DNA of 64,000 bases from Odontesthes bonariensis (lineage: Eukaryota > Chordata > Actinopteri > Atheriniformes > Atherinopsidae), in NCBI RefSeq assembly GCF_027942865.1, contig NC_134510.1, positions 17,167,209-17,231,208 of the forward strand. The letters run 5' to 3'. Below the pieces are notes generated by a model. The model saw only the letters and a program-made list of their open reading frames with translations, made no database searches and had not been told where the DNA came from. Below, one piece after another: positions 36,901-46,488 of this stretch (positions are counted from its first letter, which is position 1; each line of letters starts with the position of its first letter). Position numbers and translations under genes: made by a program.

Positions 36901-38032
36901 CACAGAGGCCTTTCCTGTTAACAGCACCAGCTTTATCACAGAAGTTTTCAATGTTAACAGCACCAGCTTTATCACAGAAGCCTTTCCTGATAACGCCACT
37001 GAGTATTACTACGACTATCCTGACGAGGACTTTGGGAGGTGTGTGTATGCGCGACATGGGGCCCACTTTCTTCCGCCCCTCTACGCCATTTTCTTCCTCC
37101 TGGGCCTCCTGGGTAACTCGCTGGTCATCTGGGTCATTGCCTGTGGGGTGCGACTCCGCAGCATGACTGACGTGTGCCTGTTAAACTTGGCCATTGCTGA
37201 CCTTCTCTTAGTGTCTTCACTTCCCTTTCTCGCCCACCAAGCCCGGGATGAGTGGCTGTTCGGGGATACTATGTGCAAGCTGGTCCTGGGCATTTATCAT
37301 ATTGTCTTCTACTGTGGGATCTTTTTCGTCTGTTTGATGAGCATCGACCGCTACTTGGCTATAGTGCACGCTGTTTATGCTTTGAAAGCACGAACACGGT
37401 CTTTTGGAATGATGGCGGCTGCTGTCACATGGGTGGCTGGATTTTTGGCTTCTTTTCCTGAAGTGATCTTCCTTAAGCAGCAGACAGGTGCCAATATGTC
37501 TCAGTACTGCTTCCCTGCATATCCCCAAGACTCTGAGGACCACAATCACTTCTGGAGGGTCTTTGGCCTTTTGAAAATGAACATTGTGGGTCTGTTTGTC
37601 CCCCTTTTCATCATGACTTTCTGCTACTCACAGATCGTCTGGCGGCTGCTGTTCAGCCATTCATCCAAGAAACAGGCCATCCGTGTGGTTTTTGTGGTGG
37701 TGGCTGTTTTTTTCTGCTGCTGGGTCCCCTACAATATCACATCGTTCTTCAAAGTGCTGGACCTTCTGCAAATCTACACAGGATGCGAACGCAGCCAAGG
37801 CATCAGGCTGGCTTTACAAGTCACTGAAGCCATTGCCTATTCTCACAGCTGCCTCAACCCCATCCTGTACGTGTTTGTCGGGGAGAAGTTCAGGAGACAG
37901 CTGCTGAGGTTGATAAACAGAACTTCCTGCAGACTGTGTCAGGTGATCAAAGTGTACATACCTCAGGACATGATCGCTGCATCAGTGTACTCGCAACCCA
38001 CCAGCATGGATGAGAGGAGCACTGGTGTGTAA
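30942..38032 (+). CDS. CCR1/2/3/5-like receptor, copy B, expanded N-terminus
   Basis: Predicted join: 30942-30982 and 36859-38032, giving 404 residues. Exon 1 is identical in protein to copy A ([13 protein letters not shown]). Exon 2 begins with four 12-residue units before the conserved [13 protein letters not shown] segment, so the extracellular N-terminus is 36 residues longer than in copy A. The receptor body is intact: [19 protein letters not shown], four extracellular Cys, [23 protein letters not shown] and NPILYVF. The tail ends [16 protein letters not shown], similar in style to the Ser-rich tail of mammalian CCR1/CCR5 that is phosphorylated during desensitisation. The 5.9 kb intron is full of transposons. 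This is the better-preserved copy and the likely functional gene. The exact mammalian counterpart cannot be fixed without a tree. Confidence 0.88.
31303..32420 (-). mobile_element. 5'-truncated LINE in the intron of copy B
   Basis: Present in unit B only. In unit A the flanking intron sequence (CACTGTGGTAAAGATT and then ACAACATACTG) is close to continuous. The minus-strand 3' end near 31310-31390 has the ATTTTATTTGTAGAGCACA-type tail seen in fish CR1/L2 elements. It includes the reverse transcriptase C-terminal frame at 31470-32213. Confidence 0.7.
31470..32213 (-). CDS. Non-LTR retrotransposon reverse transcriptase, C-terminal part
   Basis: A 247-codon frame covers only the end of a LINE polyprotein. 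It contains LQLNSDKTEIIVCGP (end of palm), NLRVILDSDLNFNSHI, FVSSRLDYCNGLLTGL, QNAAARVLTRTRKYDH, RSLHWLPVAQRIDF and APKIWNSLPEDVR. These are characteristic of CR1/L2/Rex-type elements in fish. The catalytic YADD region and the endonuclease are missing, so it cannot work alone. It has no in-frame stop, which suggests it is fairly young. Confidence 0.85.
   Translation of the reverse strand: MWMQNNFLQLNSDKTEIIVCGPQKQRQSVISHLESLSLKPNTQVRNLRVILDSDLNFNSHIKSITSAAFYHLKNIARIKGIVSKPDLERLIHVFVSSRLDYCNGLLTGLSKRAVRQLQYIQNAAARVLTRTRKYDHISPVLRSLHWLPVAQRIDFKSALLVYKSLHGQAPKYISDMLEPYEPTRALRTSGRGLLLVPRVRTKQGEAAFQFYAPKIWNSLPEDVRQASTLTMFKSRLKTVLFSCAYDK
33379..34934. mobile_element. TTAA-flanked inverted-repeat element (1.56 kb)
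   Basis: Left end AGCAATACAATGTAAC (33379), right end GTTACATAGTATTGCT (34934): imperfect inverted repeats, with TTAA on both sides (33375-33378 and 34935-34938). The interior has a G-run at about 33580-33612 and no transposase. The right-hand TTAA is shared with the next element. Confidence 0.7.
34939..35905. mobile_element. TTAA-flanked inverted-repeat element, copy 2 (967 bp, inverted)
   Basis: Same ends as 28977-29473, in the opposite orientation, with TTAA at 34935-34938 and 35906-35909. It is longer because it keeps about 120 bases missing from copy 1 and has received a LINE-type insertion (35247-35594). Confidence 0.75.
35247..35594 (-). mobile_element. Short LINE/SINE insertion inside the TTAA element
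   Basis: It is bracketed by a perfect 16-bp direct repeat TAGACTAGCCCGTAAT (35231-35246, 35595-35610), a target duplication of the length made by target-primed reverse transcription. The start CTTCTTCTTCTTTT followed by GCGTATTACCGCCACCTA is a widespread fish repeat read in reverse. Confidence 0.65.
36860..37003 (+). repeat. 36-bp in-frame tandem repeat in receptor copy B
   Basis: Four units of 36 bases: 36860-36895, 36896-36931, 36932-36967 and 36968-37003. They encode FTTEAFPVNSTS twice, then FITEVFNVNSTS, then FITEAFPDNATE. Units 1-3 each carry NST and unit 4 carries NAT, so there are four N-glycosylation sequons. Copy A has a single unit, [12 protein letters not shown]. The repeat sits at the start of exon 2, in the ligand-binding extracellular segment. 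Confidence 0.93.
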
Positions 38033-38395
38033 AATGGGCTTATGGAGGATGCTGTTCTTGATGTCTTTGTGGACTCCGTCAAAATGAAGACATTTAGTCT
38101 CATTCTGGCCAGTCTTGGTTGATTTAGGTTAAAGATCACAGTGGGGTAAGTTTAGGTTTTTGTACTGGGTTAAGGGAATTGAAGTGATGTTCATGTACAT
38201 AATGTAGCAGTGTCAGAGTCCCACTGCCTTGTTTTGTACCTCATGTCTTATACTTTTTATACTTCATTAAGTTGCAAGCAGCCCAGGCAGAGCCAGAAAA
38301 TCAACATTAAGCATATGTCACAGTCGTCTCTGAGCATTTGAACATGTCAAATTGCATTTTCACTCACAATCTATACATTGGATTTACTAATGTAC

Positions 38396-39524
38396 TGGGT
38401 CCAACTGCCTTGTTTGTAGCTTGTATTTTTTATCATTCTGTAAGCTGTAGATCCAGTGTACTGCAAGAACATATAACTTCTCCTGTAAATATGAGTAAGC
38501 ATGCTTAACATTCTTTGTTGAATTGAGAAGCAATTACTACTGTCTGAACCTCCAGTAGTGGCGCAGAAATGTTTTTGTGTTATTCCTTTAATCATTCAGC
38601 TGACTGGAGGTCTGTGAGACTGTATCATCTAAAGCCGCTGTTAAAGGTGTCAGCGTTGGAAGCTTCCGCATCCTCATTTAATCATCCTCCGCTCGCAGAA
38701 ACAGACTGCAAGAAGTCAAGAGTCTAACTGACTGTCAGTGATAACATGATAATTTCCTGTTTTTGCACGTATCAGGCTTTTGCAAGGCAAAAAGGGCTCT
38801 TGTGCAACTGTCATTATTAGTGTAGTAAGTTTTAAAGAGCGTTTGGCTGCAGGTTTGCAAGCTCACCTCAACCTAAAGAAAGCACGACCTGAAAGAGGAA
38901 ACGTGTAACCAAGCAGCCAGTTTCAACCTTTGCATTCGCTGTCAACATCAGAACATGTTGTGGCCAAATGAACACACTGATCCTGCAGCGTTACTCTGAA
39001 TGCCATTCGCAACCCCCCCCCCCAAAAAAAAAGCAAAAATAAAAGCAGGTACTATGAAAGCAGTTTAAAAAAGAAAAGAAAATCAATATGCTACACATGA
39101 GACATGCAGACTGCCTGAATATTTCATCCAGCCAGACATTTCACAGGCTGACGGAACAAGGAATGAAAACGCATTAAGAAAACAATGGTTAAGTAGATTA
39201 AATCAGCCAAGGCTGAGATATGCTGTGAATTGTTAATGTGGTGTCGCTTTGGCATCAGCCTGACCCACTACACTCGCCTCTGAATGAAAAGAAGCAATGA
39301 CGCAGACTATGTAACCACAATGTAAACGTCTCTCTTTGCATTTCCTGTCTGTCGCAGTCAGATAAAGGAAACATAACACGTTTATAAGCATCCATGATAA
39401 TTAAAAACCATAAAGAAAACAAAAAGAAGGAAGAAGACGCCGTCATTGTTCTCCTGTTGTCACAAAATGAGTAGGTCCATCTTTTACCGTTATTCTGAGT
39501 AGGTCAGACAAGAAGCCCATTCTC
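38396..39524. other. Flank of unit B, no gene seen
   Basis: The first part (about 38390-38480) is a second, weak match to the receptor 3' untranslated region (GTACTGGGT, ACTGCCTTGTTT). The rest has a C-run at about 39008 and no gene. Confidence 0.4.
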
Positions 39525-39615
39525 ATGGGCATCATCTCTGAGCATTTGAACTCGTCTCTCTGCTGCACTCACAATCTATACATTGGGCTTCTATGTGTAC
39601 ATGCCCACATGCTTA
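39525..39615 (+). repeat. Remnant of the receptor 3' untranslated region
   Basis: It matches the 3' flank of copy A near 27620-27700: CTCTGAGCATTTGAAC, then CACAATCTATACATTGG, then TGTGTACATGCCCACATGC. Copy B loses this match at about 38391. The piece is therefore the displaced end of unit B or a trace of a further copy. Confidence 0.65.
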
Positions 39616-40649
39616 TTCTGTAAAGGTATCATGGTGTTAACTGTTATTTCTCTTTCTTTTTGTAACATTTTTGTTTTTGTTCTCTTTGATCGTATTGTAT
39701 TATGATGAAAAATATATTCACACTGTATATCGTATTGACTTATTCAATTAAACTGTCTCACCAAAACAACTGACTCTTCTATCTTTGTCTTTTCCGTGCT
39801 TTGTCAAAGTGGCAGTCAGAAGGGAGGACTCTGGGATTTAGTTTATTGCTCTCTTAACCCATTCATGCACGTGTGCTGATCTTGATTAGAAATCAACAGA
39901 TGAAGATGGAAAAAAAAAAGGTAATGTTACACGTAATTCGCAAACAGAACTTGAATTCCCTTCGTTTCATAAAAGCTAGCATAATGCTTGTGCAACCGCA
40001 CCGTACTGATCAATGCAAGGAAGTGTTAGATTCGATTCTTTCGATGGCAGCTCAAGAACAAGCCGGAGGAATCTCAAGTAAAATAAAGTGTTTATTGGAA
40101 GTCACATGTCAAAGCGTATCAGCGCTGGGCTCAGTGGAACAGAGCTCCCGCAGGAAGTCCGTCAGACTGCGCCTCGATTTCCGGGTATCATTTGCATTTA
40201 TAGCCTCATAGGTTGGACTCACACTCGACCGAGTATGATTGGACATGAGTAGGTTCAACATGCTTCGTCATATTCTCTGGATCAGCCAAACAATGTGTGT
40301 GTGTGAATCTGCCCTTGCTTTCCCAATTGTTTTGTCTTCCAATTCCTGGATCACTTTAGGTCATCATGGAAAAGTACTGAGACTATTTCATTTATAATGT
40401 CTAAGAACAAAGCCAATTTTTACAGAACGCTATCTGTGCTTTATATCCACTCTGGCTCACTTTTTACTTGCTAATTTCTTACAAATCAAAAGTGAGGAGT
40501 TGCTACTCGGTGTTATTGTCATACACTTCACAATTTCTAAGTACTTGTTCAACAGTTTAGCCATCGCATGTAAAACAGTCCCTTAAATTTTCTAAAATTG
40601 GCCATCATGCCTGTGTATTTTGTAGATACTTGGCACGAAATGTGTTCGT

Positions 40650-40910
40650 AGGGTTGCACGTTGGCGTGGTGGTTAGCACCTTCGCCTCACAGCAAAAGGG
40701 TTCCTGGCTCATGCCGGCTGGGGCCTTTCTGTGGGGAGAGTGCATGTTCATCCCGTGTATGACTGGGTTCTCTTCAGGTACTCCAGCTTCCTCCCACTGC
40801 CCCTAAAACATGCACGATAGGTTACCAGGTGACTCTAAAGTGACCCTTGTGGACAGTGTGAGCATGGCTGGTGGTTTGTCTCGTTTGCCTCAGTATGATG
40901 CTGTGAGATA
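40650..40910 (+). mobile_element. tRNA-headed SINE-like repeat
   Basis: It begins GTTGGCGTGGTGGTTAGCAC (A-box-like) followed by ACAGCAAAAGGGTTCC. Related to 14963-15335, in the opposite orientation, and about 260 bases long. Confidence 0.55.
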
Positions 40911-40948
40911 TTTCACACATTGGACCCAGAAAACACCCAAATTCTTGT

Positions 40949-41180
40949 TTGCCATATCATGAAAGAGTGTGTGATATCATCAGTTCTCACCACCTCAACA
41001 GTGCGCACAGAACGATACTGGTGGAATTCCCTCCGTTGTACTGCCCATTCTTGAATCTGATGGAGGAGATATTTTTCAGTGTGGAGGTGGAAATTGTAAG
41101 ACCAGCAGTTACAAGTCAAATGTCCCCGTTAGATGTTATTATTGTGGCTTGTGAGATTGTACTGTATCAGATGATTATGG
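40949..41180 (+). pseudogene. DDE transposase C-terminal remnant
   Basis: The frame contains PPLYCPFLNLMEEIFFSV, which matches the PPYSPFLNPIEEFFS motif around the final catalytic Glu of IS630/Tc1-like transposases, then VTSQMSPLDVIIVACEI, which fits the following helix. Upstream catalytic Asp regions are absent and the matching part is about 70 residues. A dead fragment. Confidence 0.6.
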
Positions 41181-44100
41181 CAGTGGGCAGTTTCGTCTAT
41201 GCATGGGGATTTTCTTTGGCCTGGTGTATCACAATGAAAATGCTGACAAAAATCTCTGGCCATAACAGCAAAAAGGGACAGAATATCTGCTAAGATAATG
41301 ACTTTACATGAAACACGAAAGCCTTTGTTTCAGTTTCCAGTACATGTATCAATCACACAGATAAATGCACCGACTGCCTACATACAAAGCTTTTGCCAGT
41401 AAACCGTTGAAACTCTGTGGAATACACAACACTTTGACAGAACTGATGGATATGTCTGAAAAACATAGTGATTAAGATTAAGTGTGACACACAGACACAA
41501 AGATGGACTTCACATCCATAAAATTTGATATAGGGGTTCCAAATGAGGTTATCTCAACCTCAGAAGTGCCATCAAGGTAAGATCGAAAATGATCTCCAAA
41601 GCTCTAAAAGAAAATAAAAGACATATTTGAATTTTGAATATTTGAAAGTGGTGAAAATTTCAAACGACCACCAGTTTGTCCAGAACTGGCTGTGATAGGT
41701 ATTTTCAGCTGAAGAATAGACCACACAATCCTCAAAGATGGCCAAAATTCATCAAAGGAATCTTCCAGTAGCTCTTTACGAGTGTTGGTGGTGCCAACGT
41801 GCACGTGTATATAATCTGAGTGACTTTACACGAACTGCACTAGAGGTGTGACAGGGAAAACACACTCAGAGGTGCATTAACTTATAAGGCTGTTGCAGCC
41901 TTCTGAGAGCACTTGGGAGGGCATGACATCAGCTCAGCTGAATTACAAGGCAAATCACACAGCAGCAACACCGCTCTTTTAATGAGCACCGAAAGACAGC
42001 GCAGAGGTCTCATCATATGAGGCTTTTGTTCTGGGAGGTGGATAAGAGGACTGCCGTATCCCAGCCTTGGCATTTAGTTGAAATGATGAATGATAAAATC
42101 AATCAGTAGCTTGGAGGATATTTCCATTGTTAATGGCAGCTAAAAACAAAAGAAAGAGAAATAATCCAGGCCATGACGGATTTTTACAGTAAAAGTTAAA
42201 TGCTCCTCTGAAAGATGCCAGGACTTCAGTCCAGCAGACGGCAGATGCATTTAAAAGGCACTCCTGTGTTACGATGACATTTGTTTACTTTTTCTGTCAA
42301 ATGTTTTCTTGTAAAATGTGCAATTTGTCATGGAATGGAAACCTAATTTAAATTGGAACTCTAGTTTTCACTTCAGCAAATGTCAACACTTCTGAAACTG
42401 CAGAGTCAGAGGGGTGGAGAGACCTTTCCTGAACTGCCAACAATTGTCAAAGCGTTTCTTTTTTTTGCTGTTTGTTTGCTCTGATCGCGACAGAGTCTCT
42501 CCTTAGTTTCTACAATCAACCCAAGTCCCACTCTTTTTGGGCAATGTAGACGTTCTGCCGGTGGTTCTATGTGTTCGGAATCAGCAAGTTGCCAAATACA
42601 AAATACAATATAAGCTCTTTAGCGCCATCTAGCGATCTACTACGACCAGGTCGACATTCAGAGTATCTGTACTGCGTCGCTGATGATTATCCTTAAGGTT
42701 TATGAATGTGTGGTCTCTTTGTGAGTGCGTGTGATTTCCTATTCTCTGAAATGAAACCGACTTTCTAGGCATCTATCAGCGGGTACTGAGAAACTTACTT
42801 TCACTACTGGAGGTGGGCTCGGATAACTTGATATCTTAGTGAGTTAACCTTCTGGGTTTTCAGGCAGAGTCAGACAGGAATGTCTGTTTATGAGTTAACA
42901 CTGAATAGAGGGGGTGACTGACAGTGGGAGGGGTGTTAAAATCGGGGAAATGACAACAGGGAAAAAATACAACTGGTTAAAGAAATCTCTCGGTGCTTCT
43001 GCATTGTTTTAACTTGCCTCTTTTTTAAGTATTTACATCATGACCGTAGAATTAATGAATTGTGTCACTGTAAGAAAAGCAGAGACTTTAAATGGTCAGT
43101 GAAGAGCTGTTTTTTTTCCCAGTCACAAGGTAAAATAGTTAAGAAATACTTTCATGTGGCCTTTTTTCAGTTTGCAATAACAATACTGGGTATATGACTT
43201 ATCTAATGTTCATATTTTGCTCGTAAAGCTTGTAAACGCGTCAAATTAAGGGAATTAAGGTAGAAGTCTGACAATAAAGGAAGAAAGAACATGCCAGCAT
43301 GCATAACCTTCGCACTTCACAGTCCTTGCAGAAGATTTTTATCACGAGATACTCTATAAATTGCAAAGATATAATCTCTGTGGTTTCATGCAAATTGTTG
43401 CTACTGCTGTTGCCTGAGCACCTGCAGGAACAATGTGTTTAAGTCGATTATGAAGGTGGGGAAACTGTGTTTGTGACACGGTCCTTGCACATCGGCTTCT
43501 GCACAGGAAAAGATAAGATCAGCAACACCCTCTCTCTGGTTCATATTTATGATCTATCGCACACACAGATCTTTATGGGATTGATATGATTCACTATCTG
43601 TGACTGTACACATAGCCTACCCCTTGTTTTTCCTGTGTCTGCTCTGCTTGTTTTTGATTTAAAGATCAAAACAATCACACACGGCTTCTTCATGCAAGTA
43701 TCTTAGAGGTCGTGTTTATGTCATCGATTATTCTGGACAGAAATTAAAACCAATTTCAGTCAAAGCAGGCTCGTGACAGTTTAGCTATTTACCGTTTCTA
43801 TTAATTTCAATAGACATTCGACCTTTTCAGGGTTTTCCCTTGCTTTCTAATCATTCCAGAAATACATCATTGTCTCGCCTTCCCCCACCCAAAGTTTATG
43901 AGAAATAGTAAATTAATAAGAAGAGTTTCATCAAGACAAAACCACACTTTCATATGTGGGTGTGTTATGTATGTCTACGAAAAACCTTCAGTAACACCAG
44001 TTGTTCCTTGTACGTTTAATGGCAAAATAATGAGACAAAATAAGTTATTTACAACACATACGGTAGTAACATGTAAACACAATCTTCTGTACAAAGAAAT

Positions 44101-45743
44101 ATACATGCAAAAGTAAAAATAAGTCATAATAACACATTCAAGATGACATTGCTGCAGTCTCGTTGTAGGTGAATTTAAAATATGACAGTTATGAGGTTTA
44201 CATCCCGGGTTCGGACAAACCGCCCGACCCTCTCTGTACATCTTTACACCAAGAGCAGTTCGGGTTTCCGAAAGAACTTTTAGTACTAAGGTCAGATCCT
44301 TGAATGAGTGGGCTTTGAGAGAATATGATAAAGTGAACAACAGCACAATTTTTTGGAAACCCCGACTCACACCAATAAATAAAAAGTGACAAAACGAGAC
44401 TCAAGACTGTACAGACCCACGAGAATCTTTAAACGCAACGCTTTTTCCAACTTATTTTATGATAAATCAGATTATCCGATGATGGCTCGCAACCTTCAAA
44501 TATAACAAGAAACAATGCGCTCCTTTAGTTTCACCCACGTGTTTAGGTTGTCGCACTCAACTGACACTTTAAAGAAAAGAGGATTTCCACAGCCTCTTAA
44601 CCCAAAGACGTCAACACAGCTGGATAAAAACAACTGGCAGAGACCGCTTTATCTGCCGATGCCGACATTTATCAAAGGGTTCAACTTAAAATGTTGGTGG
44701 TAAAAGATTTGGTTGCCTTCTAAAACACATAATGCATTCTCCAATGCATTCTCACAAAGATCATTCTTTTTTCTAGACCTATTGCTTGGGTGGAAGTGTA
44801 AACGTATGATTTCAAACCAAGATGCTAAAAGGAATAATTACACAAAACAAAAAAAAAATAAAAATAAGAACAAAATCTAGCGACATACACCAGCACCTAA
44901 CTCACAAAACTAATCTCACGCAGCAAACCACTTTGTGCACGGCTTGAAAAGAGACGAATGAAATCTTTTTCCAGCAATAAACCACCAAACAATATCTCGT
45001 TACAGTAAGAATAAATAAAAGCTACACTGAACCTTTGTAAACACTCATATGTCTGAATTCAGTGTGGGCTGTCATAACTTAACATGAGAAAATCTGAAAA
45101 TAAAACACATATTAGCAGGAAAAGAAAGCACAGCCAACTTTGGTATTGTAACAGAAACTAACAACATAACAAGGACAAAAAGAAAGCGTAAGTGTCTTGT
45201 GTTTTATAGATACACATTTTTATACATTATTTCAGAAAACCCTCGTCTGTCTTGGGGTTTTCGCAGATATTAATACTGAACTTAATACAAATGAGTTAAC
45301 ACAATACAGACATCTAATGCAGTACCAGGTACATACATGCCTTTTTAAGAATACGGCTACAACACAAGTCTTCATAAATAGTTGCATACATGTTAAAGCT
45401 GCAACATTGCACATGAGAACTGATGCAAAATACAAGTGCATTTCTAGTAGCGGTTTGTTCGCAGTGAAAATTCCAGCCACGAGGGTCTGTTACGGGGTGA
45501 CTAACCTTTTCTGCATGAAGTCACTAAAACTGGGCGAACAAAATAGCTTTTGTTCATCTGATAAATTCTTCAAAATGAAAATATGTAAAGCAGGAAAAAC
45601 ATTATTTACAAATAAGGCGGATGCAGGTAGAGATCTGGAAAGCTTTGCGAATATGCTTTTTTTTTGTTTTTTTTTTTCTTCTTTTTCTTTTCGCCCAATG
45701 GCTTTACTCACCACTCAAGTTGATATTTAATTTTTTTTTCCCT
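41181..45743. other. Intergenic DNA between the receptor cluster and trio
   Basis: I see no exon with family motifs, no RNA gene and no clear repeat. Small frames such as those at 43975-44370 and 45197-45730 lack recognisable domains. Part of 43.9-45.7 kb could be distal 3' untranslated region of trio if polyadenylation uses a site beyond 45744. Confidence 0.45.
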
Positions 45744-45749
45744 TTTATT
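45744..45749 (-). promoter_or_regulatory. trio: Candidate trio polyadenylation signal
   Basis: AATAAA on the minus strand, about 740 bases after the trio stop codon. Another AATAAA lies only about 70 bases after the stop (46412-46417). Which one is used cannot be told from sequence. Confidence 0.35.
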
Positions 45750-46488
45750 TTGTGTGTGTGTCGCAACCTGAAATGACTTCACATTTCAAACTCAGGTGGG
45801 AGATTGAAGATATAACTATTGCACAGAATGCAAGTTTTGATGTATGTCTGGAAAACGTGGTTTTGGTTGTTCTGTCTGTGTCCAGAACACGTGGACCCTG
45901 CTGATGGGGGTCACCTTTTTCAGCACATTTGATTTTTCTTCTTTTCTTTCTACATACCGACTACGCTTTGTTTTTCAAAAGGTCTACATAAAGACAGTTC
46001 TCCGTTTCCCAACTGTACATGGTGTCATTTACAAAAAGTAATCTCTCGTTACAAAAAACATTTTCTTGTGTTCAACCTAAAGCAGCCTGAAATAATTCTT
46101 ATGATACAGTTTTCTATTTTCTTTGTTTAACACTGTCCAAAGTGTGAGACTTGCTCACCTTGGCTTGTTGAGAAAGCTTGGGTTTCCAACTGCTGAGTCA
46201 AAGTCGGAAATCTCAAATAGATCCCAACAGTTCATTTGTTGTGCAGGCATAAAGACTATATGCCAAGGTTAAAGAGAGAGAGGGGGGGGGGGGGGGGAGA
46301 GAGTCAAAGGGTTCTTCAGTCAGTCAGTCAGCAGCAGCAGGACTTTTGTGGCTTTGTGAGAGAAAAGGGGATCTTAGAGGGCATATCGCTGGTGGTCCTC
46401 TCAGTAGGTTTTTTATTGAGGAATGACTAAACCAAGAGCAGCACTAGCAGGAAATCCTTCTGGTCCTCTCTACCTGGAGACCTTTCTG

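Larger units (their letters stand above)
29664..38395 (+). repeat. Tandem duplication unit B (receptor copy B)
   Basis: Homologous to 23790-27710 but about 4.8 kb longer, mainly because the intron has gained a LINE (about 31303-32420) and two TTAA elements (33379-34934, 34939-35905). Matching non-coding anchors across the intron include 25625-25690 with 36568-36630. Confidence 0.78.

Noticed and set aside
36814-37066. Minus-strand repetitive frames over the receptor N-terminal repeat
   Set aside because: They are the antisense shadow of the 36-bp repeat in receptor copy B.
45197-45730. 177-codon plus-strand frame
   Set aside because: No domain, and the composition is that of A/T-rich DNA. 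It overlaps the likely 3' untranslated region of trio on the other strand.
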